Shown: one piece after another, positions 25,347 to 33,964 of the stretch
Numbering within the stretch: the first letter of the stretch is position 1
Layout: each line of letters starts with the position of its first letter
DNA from: Chitinophaga chungangae
Lineage (GTDB): Bacteria > Bacteroidota > Bacteroidia > Chitinophagales > Chitinophagaceae
Length of the DNA stretch: 64,000 nt
Assembly: GCF_017742215.1 (NCBI RefSeq)
Contig: NZ_JAGHKP010000002.1
Coordinates: 778,737 to 842,736 of the forward strand
Reading direction: 5' to 3'
Notes under the pieces: generated by a model
The model's input: only the letters and a program-made list of their open reading frames with translations
Told to the model about the DNA's origin: nothing
The model's database searches: none
Translations under genes and position numbers: made by a program

Positions 25347-26642
25347 TTACCCCGCATTCGCCACGCGCAAAAGGAATTTTTCCACCGCCCTTCTCACCAC
25401 GGTGGACGTGGAATTGTGATTGTTCACCAGTACGCTGAAGATGAGCGTTTTCCCCGTTTTTGTTACCATATAACCGCTGAGCGCCACACAGCCGCTGAGC
25501 GTGCCTGTTTTGGCATATAATCTTCCCGGCAATGCCTGGTAATAGTTGCGCAGCGTGCCTTTGCCGCCGGAAGGAAACAAAGGCCAGAGGCGTTCTTTCG
25601 GGTATTTTTTTAATAGTTTGTCCAGCACGGTTACGAAGTCGCGCGGCGTGAAAAGGTTGTAGCGCGAAAGCCCGGAGCCATCTACCCAGTTGGGCGGGTG
25701 CGGCAGGTCGTGCAGCGTGCTGTCGAGCATGAACCGGATGATCTTCCGGCTGTCGATGGTATCGAATTTTTCCGCGGAGCACATCATAAGGATCTGTTCC
25801 GCAAAGAAGTTATCGCTGCGGTGCATCATCGGCTGAAACAACGTGTCTGCGGGAATGCTTTTCAGCAGCATATTTTCCGTTACCAGCGGCGATGCCAAAA
25901 CGCCTACGGGCTTGCGCAGCGTGTCTTGCAGGCGGCGGGCCAGCTGCTGGCGGTTGCCGGTAATAAAAGGCACTTCGAATGCATGCGTGGTTCTTTCGTC
26001 GGCGCGAAGATGAAGGATAAAAAGGTTTTCGCGTTCTTCCCTGTCTGCCAGCGCTTCGGCGGGCGCCCGTTCGTACACCAGTTCTGTGGGGAATTCGGGC
26101 GTCATGGTATAACCGGCGCCGGTGAGCTTTACCCAGGCCACGTTGCCGTACATCGGCCATTCGTTCAGTTCAGGCTGGTAATAATCGGCGTAATCGCTCC
26201 AGCCCCAGCCCGGCCCGAAACGTTTGTTTTTGATGGTGGCGGGCTGCAGCCAGATATTTTTATCCGTATGCGCAAGCAGGTCCATCACCGGCTGGTATTG
26301 AAAATCCGGGTGCAGGAACGAAGGATCGGCCGTGCCGCGGATGAACAATGCGGTATCGTTTTCCGCATACCGCATGCCGGGCAATGAATCGCCGAGCAAT
26401 TGCAGGCCGGTGAAAAGCGTGAATATTTTTGTGTTGGACGCGGGGGTGAAAAATTTATCGTCCTGGTGCCGGTACCAGTATTTACCGGTAGCTGGGTCGT
26501 AAATGCTGATGCCGATGTGCGCTTCGCGGAGGTCTTTTGCCTGGAGCACGTCCTGCTGCGCCCACTGGCGGAGGTTTTTAGGCTGGGAATACGCCGTGGC
26601 GCTCATAAGCAGGGCAGCAAAGGCGAGGTAGATGGATCTCAT
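25347..26642 (-). CDS. dacB: D-Ala-D-Ala carboxypeptidase/endopeptidase (PBP4, S13)
   Basis: The class C penicillin-binding protein that trims peptidoglycan stems or cuts 4-3 cross-links in the periplasm. The 431-residue protein has a signal peptide ending YSQ, and the three active-site motifs: Ser69-x-x-Lys72 (TPASNTKIF), SDN in MHRSDNFFAEQ and KTG in YAKTGTLSG. The longest frame starts with a TTG three codons before; the ATG at 26642 gives the better signal peptide. The gene is divergent from a lipoprotein hydrolase gene. Confidence 0.93.
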   Translation of the reverse strand: MRSIYLAFAALLMSATAYSQPKNLRQWAQQDVLQAKDLREAHIGISIYDPATGKYWYRHQDDKFFTPASNTKIFTLFTGLQLLGDSLPGMRYAENDTALFIRGTADPSFLHPDFQYQPVMDLLAHTDKNIWLQPATIKNKRFGPGWGWSDYADYYQPELNEWPMYGNVAWVKLTGAGYTMTPEFPTELVYERAPAEALADREERENLFILHLRADERTTHAFEVPFITGNRQQLARRLQDTLRKPVGVLASPLVTENMLLKSIPADTLFQPMMHRSDNFFAEQILMMCSAEKFDTIDSRKIIRFMLDSTLHDLPHPPNWVDGSGLSRYNLFTPRDFVTVLDKLLKKYPKERLWPLFPSGGKGTLRNYYQALPGRLYAKTGTLSGCVALSGYMVTKTGKTLIFSVLVNNHNSTSTVVRRAVEKFLLRVANAG

Positions 26643-26758
26643 GTTTATCAAGATAAAAAATTTCCGGCTCAGTTGCCAATCCTTTGTTAAAACGTTTCAA
26701 TGCCGGTAGTACGGCCCGCAGGGATCGATATATTTGTCCGTACCTACAATCCTCCACC

Positions 26759-27763
26759 ATGCTAAAAATATCCGCTATCCCCCTGGTATTGGGCCTTTTG
26801 CTCTTTTCCGCGTCCTGCAGAAAAAAGGATGCGCTGGCCGGCATCGATAAAAACGCCCTTTTCGCCGCGCCTTCGCAAAACGAACTGGATGCCGTGCAGG
26901 CAGCCTGGGCGCAGCGGGACCTCATTCCGCAGGAAGTCAGCATAGAAGAAACGCATGTTATCAACGACAAACTTAATTATCACCTTATTTCTTTCCGTTT
27001 GAACGGCCTTAAACAATATGCCGGCGCACTGGTGCCCGTTACTTCCAGTCCCTTGCCCGTTCATTTATTTGTTTACGGTTTTGCTTTGAATGATCCGGTA
27101 AGCATACAAAACATCGGAACTTCCAATTCAGGCACGCTGCCGTTCGTCTATGTTATCCCGGCTTTAAGCGGGCAATCGCTGGCAGTGAAGATCAACGGCA
27201 CGGAATATAAAAGCCCGCAGTCTGAAGGAACCCGCAACAACGCTTTTGACGGGGCAACCGACGATGCGATCGCTTGTCTGAACGCCGTGGCCGCTACTTT
27301 CAGCGAGGCGGACGGGTCGAAGGCGATCATACGCGGGGGAAGCCGGGGAGGCACCGTGGCTTTGCTCGCCGCCATCCGCGACACCCGCATAAAACTCGCC
27401 GCGGGCGTGGCTTTCCCGTCAGACCTCATTGAACTGACCGCTTCGCATCAGAACGATGACACCTACAAATTCCAGTTCCTCGATGCGTTGATCAATAAAA
27501 CCGCCACGCTGGAAGAAACGCGTTTGAAAATGATCGCCAGTTCGCCGTTGTATTTCTGCAAAAACCTTCCCAAAACACAGATCCACTTTGGCGCGAAAGA
27601 CGTTATCACGCCCGCGCGGCAGGGGGAAAAACTGCTGAATGCCATGAAGGCATTGGGTTTAGAAGACCACCTCGAACTTTTCATCTATCCAAACTACTCG
27701 CATGAAATGGGCAATAATCCTGAAATGGAAGCCCGCATTAAAACTTTCTTCAGCCAGCTTTGA
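26759..27763 (+). CDS. Alpha/beta-hydrolase lipoprotein
   Basis: A 335-residue lipoprotein (lipobox FSASC, Cys about 20) with an alpha/beta-hydrolase core: nucleophile elbow IRGGSRGGTVALL, acid in GAKDVITPARQG and catalytic His in YPNYSHEMGN. It belongs to the prolyl-oligopeptidase-like or acyl esterase group; the substrate is not clear. The frame is open from 26684 (TTG), but the signal peptide starts at the ATG 26759, which I use. It has its own terminator shared with the convergent dehydrogenase gene. Confidence 0.8.
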   Translation: MLKISAIPLVLGLLLFSASCRKKDALAGIDKNALFAAPSQNELDAVQAAWAQRDLIPQEVSIEETHVINDKLNYHLISFRLNGLKQYAGALVPVTSSPLPVHLFVYGFALNDPVSIQNIGTSNSGTLPFVYVIPALSGQSLAVKINGTEYKSPQSEGTRNNAFDGATDDAIACLNAVAATFSEADGSKAIIRGGSRGGTVALLAAIRDTRIKLAAGVAFPSDLIELTASHQNDDTYKFQFLDALINKTATLEETRLKMIASSPLYFCKNLPKTQIHFGAKDVITPARQGEKLLNAMKALGLEDHLELFIYPNYSHEMGNNPEMEARIKTFFSQL

Positions 27764-27769
27764 CATAAA

Positions 27770-27795
27770 AAAGCCGGCCATTAACGGCCGGCTTT
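27770..27795. terminator. Bidirectional hairpin terminator
   Basis: A perfect 10-bp stem AAAGCCGGCC / GGCCGGCTTT with 6-nt loop ATTAAC, seven bp after the hydrolase stop codon and upstream of the convergent gene's end. Confidence 0.88.
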
Positions 27796-27817
27796 GCGTG
27801 TCAGTTATGTCATTGAA

Positions 27818-29164
27818 TCAAGAGAAATATTTGGTGATGCCGGGTTTGGCATACGCATAGTTGCCGTTTGCATCGGGCAGTACCGGCGGCGGCGCATCGA
27901 ACGCGTATTTCGCGGGCTGCAGGTTGATGCCGGATGCCAGCGCTTTGTCCCAGGCTATGGACTGGCCGGAATATGTAGCCATACGGCCGATGATGGCAGA
28001 CAGCGTAGCTTCGGCACCGCGTTGCGCATCCTGGAACTTAAATTCGCCTTTAGCGATGGCTTCGAACAGTTCGTCGTGCTCGGCCTGGTAAGGGCGGTTT
28101 TCTTTTTTGCGATCGAACTGGTAAAGCACTTTGCCTTTATGGTCGAGAATGGTGCCTTTGTCGCAGATGATGCGGCCTTTGGTGCCCACGATCTCTTCGT
28201 CCACACGGCTCACGGAATCTTTCCAGTGGCGGCATTGTGCGTTCATCACCACGCCGTTGTCGTAACGGTATTCCACGTAGTGGTGGTCGAAGATCTCACC
28301 GAACTCAGGACCTGTGCGGATCGCACGGCCACCCATGCCAACGGCGGTTACGGGAGTTTTGCCCATGAACCAGTTGCCCACGTCGATATTGTGAATATGT
28401 TGTTCTACGATATGATCGCCGCAGAGCCAGTTGAAGTAATACCAGTTACGCATCTGGTATTCCATTTCAGTGTACTCCTGTTTGCGGGGCCGCACCCACA
28501 GCGCGCCCTGGTTCCACCAAACCTGCATGGAGGTGATGTCTCCGATGATGCCGTCCTGCAGGCGTTTGTGAAGCTCGCGGTAAGAGGTCTGGTAATGGCG
28601 TTGAAGGCCTACCACCACGTTGAGTTTCTGGGCTTTCGCTTTTTCGGCGGCGGCCAGCACTTTGGCGATGCCCGCGGGATCGGTGGCCACGGGTTTTTCC
28701 ATGAACACGTGTTTTTTCTGGTTGATCGCCTCTTCGAAATGGATCGGGCGGAAACCCGGAGGGGTGGCGAGGATCACCACGTCCGCTTTGGCCATGGCCT
28801 GTTTGTAGGCGTCGAAGCCGGTGAATTTATCTGCATCCGTTACTTTAACGCGCTCGGGCGTTTTTTTCATGGATTCGAGAATGTTGTTGTAGCTGTCTTC
28901 CAGCCTGTCTTTGAAAGCATCCGCCATCGCGACCAGCTGTATGTTCTGTTTGGTGCTGAGCGCCTGAACGGCGGCCCCGGTACCGCGCCCGCCGCAGCCT
29001 ATCAGGGCTACTTTGATCACGTCGGCTGCACCCGAAAAGAAATTGGTTTGACTTGCATGAGATAAAATAGGGGCGGCCATCAAACCTCCCGCGAGTAACG
29101 AGGATTGTTTTACAAAGTCTCTGCGGCTTTGACCGTGGAATGATTGTGCTTTTTCGTTTTCCAT
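27818..29164 (-). CDS. Tat-exported Gfo/Idh/MocA oxidoreductase
   Basis: A 448-residue enzyme with twin-arginine signal (QSRRDFVKQSSLLAGGL), the NAD(P) fold IKVALIGCGGRGTGAAVQAL, the EKP motif in FMEKPVATDPAG and a substrate domain with HIVEQHIHNIDVGNWFMGKTP. This is a different subgroup from the enzyme at 20.5 kb, with a shorter C-terminus. A periplasmic sugar or polyol dehydrogenase is likely. It lies 129 bp downstream of the SUMF1-like gene on the same strand; together with the TIM-barrel gene they look like one functional cluster. Confidence 0.9.
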   Translation of the reverse strand: MENEKAQSFHGQSRRDFVKQSSLLAGGLMAAPILSHASQTNFFSGAADVIKVALIGCGGRGTGAAVQALSTKQNIQLVAMADAFKDRLEDSYNNILESMKKTPERVKVTDADKFTGFDAYKQAMAKADVVILATPPGFRPIHFEEAINQKKHVFMEKPVATDPAGIAKVLAAAEKAKAQKLNVVVGLQRHYQTSYRELHKRLQDGIIGDITSMQVWWNQGALWVRPRKQEYTEMEYQMRNWYYFNWLCGDHIVEQHIHNIDVGNWFMGKTPVTAVGMGGRAIRTGPEFGEIFDHHYVEYRYDNGVVMNAQCRHWKDSVSRVDEEIVGTKGRIICDKGTILDHKGKVLYQFDRKKENRPYQAEHDELFEAIAKGEFKFQDAQRGAEATLSAIIGRMATYSGQSIAWDKALASGINLQPAKYAFDAPPPVLPDANGNYAYAKPGITKYFS

Positions 29165-29293
29165 GATGGGTATTTTACCGGGACTATTTTTCGGTAGTAC
29201 CGTTGGTGATTATAATAGAACATTAGCTCTCGGAGAAATTACTAAACCTTTTCCGTAAATCCATGCTGTGACAGCTTTTTGACGGACCCGGGC

Positions 29294-30259
29294 TTAACGG
29301 GCGCCTACGAACTGGTCGATCGCGTCGGCGAAGAATTTCTCCGCTTCGGCTTTGGTAGGCTGTTTCAGCGGCCTCACGATCCTGAAACCTACAAACGGCG
29401 CATCGGCGTTCCACCATTTGCTTTTCGGGATCTGCGGATCGCGGTCGTTCCAGGCGATGTCAGACATCAGGCGGGAAGCGCACCTGGCGGCCGCGGCCTC
29501 GTCCAGGTAATTGCCGCCGCGCACGGTGCGTGGTGTTTTGTCCGTCGGTTTGTTCCAGGGATTGACCGCTTCGGCTTTTTTATAGGCTTCTTCGTCGTAT
29601 TGGTCCATGGTCCATTCCGCAACGTTGCCCAGCATGTCGTAAAGCCCCCAGGCATTGGGTTTCAGCTCGCCGACCTTGTGGTAAACCTCGGTGCTGTTAT
29701 CTTTCGTCCAGCCGTACTCTTTCAGCTGCGCGGCGTCGTTACCGAAGGGATATGCTGTAATGCTGCCCGCGCGGCAGGCGTATTCCCATTCCGCTTCGGT
29801 GGGGAGGCGGAAAAACACGCCCGTTTTGTTGTACAGCCAGCGGCAATACATCAATGCCCCGTACTGGCTCATGCTGTTGGCCGGGAAACCGCCGCTTTTG
29901 CCCATACCGAGTGTAAGGTCGATGTAGGGCGGGCTGGGGCGCGTCATGCCGTCGGGCAAGGGCGTCTGGTCTTTATCTCTATCTGCGTACAGGTCGTATT
30001 GATCGAACGTGATCTCGTAAGCGCCCATCCAAAAGGCGTCTACCGTCACTTTTTTCTGCGGGCCTTCGTCTGCATCACGCCCTGCCTCTTTCTCCGGGCT
30101 CCCGAGCAGGAACTCTCCCGCTTTAACGGGTACCATTTTGATAGTAACGTCGCTACCTGCGATCTTTTGTTCGTATGGCGCAAACGGGGTTTCTGTCTGG
30201 GCGTAAGCCGTGCCGGCTATCATTCCTCCCAGCAACATGATCACTGTTTTCTTTGTCAT
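29294..30259 (-). CDS. SUMF1/EgtB-PvdO-type exported protein
   Basis: A 321-residue protein with a signal peptide (ending AYAQ) and a formylglycine-generating-enzyme-like domain: VKAGEFLLGSPEKEAGRDADEGP, AYEITFDQYDLY, RLPTEAEWEYACRAG, GLYDMLGNVAEWTMDQYD, RTVRGGNYLDEAAAARCASR and FVGFRIVRP. True sulfatase activation is doubtful as I see no sulfatase gene here; the domain is also used as a C-type-lectin-like or iron-dependent module. It is divergent from the TIM-barrel gene (214 bp between them). Confidence 0.85.
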   Translation of the reverse strand: MTKKTVIMLLGGMIAGTAYAQTETPFAPYEQKIAGSDVTIKMVPVKAGEFLLGSPEKEAGRDADEGPQKKVTVDAFWMGAYEITFDQYDLYADRDKDQTPLPDGMTRPSPPYIDLTLGMGKSGGFPANSMSQYGALMYCRWLYNKTGVFFRLPTEAEWEYACRAGSITAYPFGNDAAQLKEYGWTKDNSTEVYHKVGELKPNAWGLYDMLGNVAEWTMDQYDEEAYKKAEAVNPWNKPTDKTPRTVRGGNYLDEAAAARCASRLMSDIAWNDRDPQIPKSKWWNADAPFVGFRIVRPLKQPTKAEAEKFFADAIDQFVGAR

Positions 30260-30473
30260 CGGCGAAAAGTGCTAAAATAGTTGAGCCCGTGAATTTATTA
30301 AATCCCGGCGTTGAAAGCAATATTAATTTTATAAACGTTAAATAAGGTCTACGAATGTTGCAAATTCTATCAATTTCCTCCTAAATCCCCCTTTTTTGTC
30401 AAATCATTCGGATTTCCATTGAAAAGCTATTAATTTCCGTCCTCGCACAGCTCATTTTAAACAAAATCACGCT

Positions 30474-31397
30474 ATGGAAAGAAGAACCTTCCTCCAACAA
30501 GGCGCCCTGGCCGGCATTTCGGCCCTCGCCCTCGGCGGCTCCAGCGCAGCCAAAGCCGCTGAATCAGCCCCCGGAAAGGCTGAAAAAACCTTCAACCTCG
30601 ACTATGCCCCTCATGCAGGGATGTTCAAAAACAGCGCGGGAGACGATTTCCTGGACCAGATCCGCTTCATGCACGACCAGGGCTTCCGCTCCATTGAAGA
30701 CAATGGCATGTTGGGAAGGGACACCGCCATGCAGAACAAGATCGGCGACCTTCTGGCTAAAAACAATATGCGCATGGGCGTATTTGTGATAGACGGCGGC
30801 GAGAACTGGAAGATCTCTCTCACTACCGGCAAAAAAGAACACCTCGACCTGTTCCTCAAAACCTGCGAGCGCTCTGTTGAGCTGGCCAAACGCGTGAACG
30901 CCAAATGGGCCACCGTGGTTCCGGGCTTCTTCGAGCGTAAACTGCCTATCGGCGTACAGACCGGTAACGTGATCGACGCGCTGCGCCGCGGCTCCGAAAT
31001 ACTCGAAAAAGGCGGCCTCACCATGGTACTGGAGCCGCTCAGCGATACGCCCGAGCTGTTCCTCCGCACATCAGACCAGACGTATATGATCTGCCGCGCG
31101 GTGAACAGCCCTTCCTGCAAAATCCTCTACGACATTTACCACATGCAGAAAAACGAAGGCATGCTGATCCCCAACATCGACCTGTGCTGGAGCGAGATCG
31201 CCTACATCCAGATCGGCGACAATCCCGGCCGTAAAGAGCCCGGCACCGGCGAGATCAACTATAAAAACATTTTCAAACACCTGCACGAAAAAGGCTACAA
31301 GGGCGTGATGGGCATGGAGCACGGCAACGCCAAACCCGGCAAGGAAGGCGAAGCCGCCCTCATCAAAGCGTACCGCGATGCAGATAATTTCCTTTAA
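30474..31397 (+). CDS. Tat-exported TIM-barrel sugar isomerase-like protein
   Basis: A 307-residue protein with a twin-arginine signal (MERRTFLQQGALAGISALAL) and an AP-endonuclease-2-type TIM barrel of the hydroxypyruvate isomerase group: FKNSAGDDFLDQIRFMHDQGF, VPGFFER, VLEPLSDTPE (metal ligand Glu), ILYDIYHMQKNEGM, IQIGDNPGRKEPGTGEINY. These are metal-dependent sugar isomerases or epimerases. Tat export suggests the folded metalloenzyme works in the periplasm. It is followed 12 bp later by an SGNH hydrolase gene, an apparent two-gene operon. Confidence 0.88.
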   Translation: MERRTFLQQGALAGISALALGGSSAAKAAESAPGKAEKTFNLDYAPHAGMFKNSAGDDFLDQIRFMHDQGFRSIEDNGMLGRDTAMQNKIGDLLAKNNMRMGVFVIDGGENWKISLTTGKKEHLDLFLKTCERSVELAKRVNAKWATVVPGFFERKLPIGVQTGNVIDALRRGSEILEKGGLTMVLEPLSDTPELFLRTSDQTYMICRAVNSPSCKILYDIYHMQKNEGMLIPNIDLCWSEIAYIQIGDNPGRKEPGTGEINYKNIFKHLHEKGYKGVMGMEHGNAKPGKEGEAALIKAYRDADNFL

Positions 31398-31409
31398 TCG
31401 GTTCCAAAC

Positions 31410-32060
31410 ATGAAGAAAGTATTTTTACTGGCCTCGCTGGTCCTGTTTTGCACGGCCATTTACGCTCAGAAAATAAAAGTAGCCTGCGTGGGCAACAGCA
31501 TTACGTTTGGACGCGGGCTGGGAGACAGCACTTATCCCAAACACCTGCAACGCCTCATCGGCGACGGCTACGAAGTGCGCAACCTGGGCATCAGCGGCAG
31601 AACGCTGCTGAAGAAAGGCGACAAACCATACTGGATAGAACCGCTGTTCGCCGAAGGCAAAGCCTGGGCGCCGGATATCGTGATCATCAAACTCGGCACG
31701 AACGATTCCAAGCCGCAGAACTGGGACGCGAACAAAAACGATTTTATCGCGGATTACAAGGCTTTTGTTGAAGAATGGAAAAATCTCCCTTCGAAACCGA
31801 AGGTTTACATCTGTTATCCCGTGCCGGTTTACCCGGAATATCAGAAAGGAACGAACAACAAATTCCGCATCCGCGGAGAGGTAGTGAAAGAGGAGATCCT
31901 TCCGGCGATTAAAAAGATCGCGAAGGCGGAGAAAGTAAAGATCATCAACCTGTACAAAGCATTGTCCGGCCATGGAGAGTTTTTCGCGGACGGCGTGCAT
32001 CCCAACAAGCTGGGCGCGGTGCTGATAGCGGAAACGATTGCGAAGGCGATCAAAAAATAA
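31410..32060 (+). CDS. SGNH/GDSL-type esterase, exported
   Basis: A 216-residue esterase or lipase with signal peptide (ending AIYAQ). SGNH blocks: catalytic Ser30 in ACVGNSITFGRG, Gly in NLGISGRTLL, Asn in KLGTNDSKPQNW, and Asp/His in FFADGVHPNKLGA. Such enzymes deacetylate or de-esterify polysaccharides such as xylan or rhamnogalacturonan. It is downstream of the TIM-barrel gene in the same transcript and opposite an acetyl-xylan-esterase-like gene, fitting a carbohydrate-processing set. Confidence 0.9.
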   Translation: MKKVFLLASLVLFCTAIYAQKIKVACVGNSITFGRGLGDSTYPKHLQRLIGDGYEVRNLGISGRTLLKKGDKPYWIEPLFAEGKAWAPDIVIIKLGTNDSKPQNWDANKNDFIADYKAFVEEWKNLPSKPKVYICYPVPVYPEYQKGTNNKFRIRGEVVKEEILPAIKKIAKAEKVKIINLYKALSGHGEFFADGVHPNKLGAVLIAETIAKAIKK

Positions 32061-32078
32061 CGAACGCGCATAAAAAGG

Positions 32079-32105
32079 AAAGGGACACTGTTGCAGTGTC
32101 CCTTT
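32079..32105. terminator. Bidirectional hairpin terminator
   Basis: A perfect 12-bp stem AAAGGGACACTG / CAGTGTCCCTTT with loop TTG; A- and T-rich flanks. It ends both convergent esterase genes. Confidence 0.9.
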
Positions 32106-32107
32106 TT

Positions 32108-32998
32108 CTATTTCTTCAACTGCTCCTGCAGCCATGCAATGCACAGGCCGGGCCAGCTGTTCAGCACCGGGTCTTTCGGCGCCATGCCGTAGCCGTGGCC
32201 GCCGTGGTCGTACACATGCAGCGTGGCGGATATTTTATTTTTTACGAGCGCCTGGTAAAACAGCAGGCTGTTTTCCACCGGCACCACTTTATCATCCGTA
32301 GAATGTATCAGCATCACGGGCGGGGTTTGCGGGGTGATGCGGAGGTTGGTGCTGAGCGAATCTTTCATGGCCGCAGTGGCGTTGGGGCCGAGAAGATTGT
32401 TCATGCTGCCTTTATGGGTGAACTCGCTGTTCATCAAGATCACGGGATACACAAGCACGGAGAACGCCGGCCGGGTGCTCCATTTCTCCAGTTCGTCCGT
32501 GGCCTGCGGATTGCCGGGGATGATCATCGTGGTGAGCGTGGACGCAAGATGGCCTCCGGCTGAAAAGCCCATCACGCCTATCTTTTCGGGGTTCAGTCCC
32601 CAGGATTTCGCTTTGCTTTTCACAAGGCGCATGGCCTTGGTCACGTCGTTGTACTGCGCGGGAAAACGCGAGCCGCTTTGCTGCGCGTCGTTCAAACGGT
32701 AATGCAGCACGATGGCGTCGTAACCCTGCGCGGTGAAAAACGCGGCAATGTCTTTCCCCTCGTGTTCTATGGCGAGGTGGGTATATCCGCCGCCGGGGCA
32801 GATCAGCACGGCCGCGCCGTTCTTTTTATCGCCTGCGGCGGTGTAATGGTCGATATGCGGCACATCGTCTACCTTGCGGCCGCCGGCAATACGGAGCTCC
32901 GGCTGACCGGGATACAAATCGATCCGTTCGACTTTTTCCTGTGCTGAAACGGTAATAGTTGTTAGCATAAGCAATGCAGCGGCAAGGCTGTTTTTCAT
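32108..32998 (-). CDS. Alpha/beta-hydrolase, acetyl-xylan-esterase-like, exported
   Basis: A 296-residue esterase with a short signal peptide. The oxyanion-hole region ICPGGGYTHLAIEHEGKD is typical of the BD-FAE / acetyl esterase group, with Ser in IGVMGFSAGGHLAS, Asp in STDDKVVPVENS and His in VYDHGGHGYGM. It likely removes acetyl or similar esters from plant polysaccharide fragments, next to an SGNH esterase. The gene is 19 bp downstream of yitT-like on the same strand, though the two functions seem unrelated. Confidence 0.88.
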   Translation of the reverse strand: MKNSLAAALLMLTTITVSAQEKVERIDLYPGQPELRIAGGRKVDDVPHIDHYTAAGDKKNGAAVLICPGGGYTHLAIEHEGKDIAAFFTAQGYDAIVLHYRLNDAQQSGSRFPAQYNDVTKAMRLVKSKAKSWGLNPEKIGVMGFSAGGHLASTLTTMIIPGNPQATDELEKWSTRPAFSVLVYPVILMNSEFTHKGSMNNLLGPNATAAMKDSLSTNLRITPQTPPVMLIHSTDDKVVPVENSLLFYQALVKNKISATLHVYDHGGHGYGMAPKDPVLNSWPGLCIAWLQEQLKK

Positions 32999-33017
32999 AC
33001 GGTCTGAATTATGTGGA

Positions 33018-33911
33018 TTAATGAGGCGCAGCGCGGCGCTTGATCATGCCTCCGCGCGTATCGTTGATATTCGTTTGCACAATAAACGCTTTTTCATCGA
33101 TTTTTTCAATCTCATCTATAATCTTGTGCACCTCGAGGCGCGTAACAACCGTATAAACGATATCAATATCATCATCCACTTCTCCCCGTTTCCCAAAACC
33201 ACTTTTGCCTTTGAATACGGTGACACCTTTTTTCAGTTTCAGCGTCAGCGTTTTCCGGATCAGCTCGCTTTTCGGGGAAATGACCGTCAGTGCAATATAT
33301 TCTTCAAAACCCTGTATCACGAAATCCACCGTTTTGGAGGCGGAAAGATATGTAAGCATGGCGTACAGCGCGGTTTCCACGTTGATGAGCACGGCGGCCA
33401 CGCCAAATATCAGCACGTTGAAATACATGATGACCTCGCCGATGGACAGCACCGTTTTGCGGTTGATGTACAGGGCCAGCACCTCCGTACCGTCCAGCAC
33501 GGCGCCGCCGCGGATAGACATGCCGATGCCCGCGCCGAGGAAAAAACCGCCGAATATCGCGATCAGCAGTTTGTCCTGCGTGATCACCGGCACTTTGATG
33601 AGGGCGAGCGCGGCTGCGAGGCCCACGATGGCAACGATGGTTTTGACAGTGAAAGTTTTCGACAGCTGCCGGTACGCCAGCAAAATGAACGGCGTGTTGA
33701 TCACGACGATCAGCACGGAAATAGACCAGCCGGACAGGCGGTTGGCGAGCAGCGAAATACCGGTCACTCCGCCGTCGAGGAAACCGTTGGGGAGCAAAAA
33801 CGCTTTGAGGCCCAACGCGGCCAATAGTACACCGATGCCGATCAGGACGGCGTCCTGGGCATTCTGGATAATGTTCAGCCGCGCTAACCGGGCTCTGCGG
33901 GATCGACTCAA
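33018..33911 (-). CDS. YitT family membrane protein
   Basis: A 297-residue protein with five or six membrane helices (about residues 17-205) followed by a cytoplasmic DUF2179 domain (about 210-297: KKGVTVFKGKSGFGKRGEVDDDIDIVYTVVTRLEVHKIIDEIEKID). The helix part has the glycine-rich YitT signature FLLPNGFLDGGVTGISLLANRLSG. The transported molecule is not known for the family. Its start is 53 bp from the end of the arginase-fold gene on the same strand. Confidence 0.92.
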   Translation of the reverse strand: MSRSRRARLARLNIIQNAQDAVLIGIGVLLAALGLKAFLLPNGFLDGGVTGISLLANRLSGWSISVLIVVINTPFILLAYRQLSKTFTVKTIVAIVGLAAALALIKVPVITQDKLLIAIFGGFFLGAGIGMSIRGGAVLDGTEVLALYINRKTVLSIGEVIMYFNVLIFGVAAVLINVETALYAMLTYLSASKTVDFVIQGFEEYIALTVISPKSELIRKTLTLKLKKGVTVFKGKSGFGKRGEVDDDIDIVYTVVTRLEVHKIIDEIEKIDEKAFIVQTNINDTRGGMIKRRAAPH

Positions 33912-33964
33912 AGGAAAGAAATGATTTTCAGTTCCAAATTACGAAAAGCAAACGTTAAAAAACC

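Noticed and set aside
29294-30259. SUMF1-like protein as a sulfatase activator
   Set aside because: No sulfatase gene is seen in the window, and the protein carries a signal peptide; the domain is used for other roles too.
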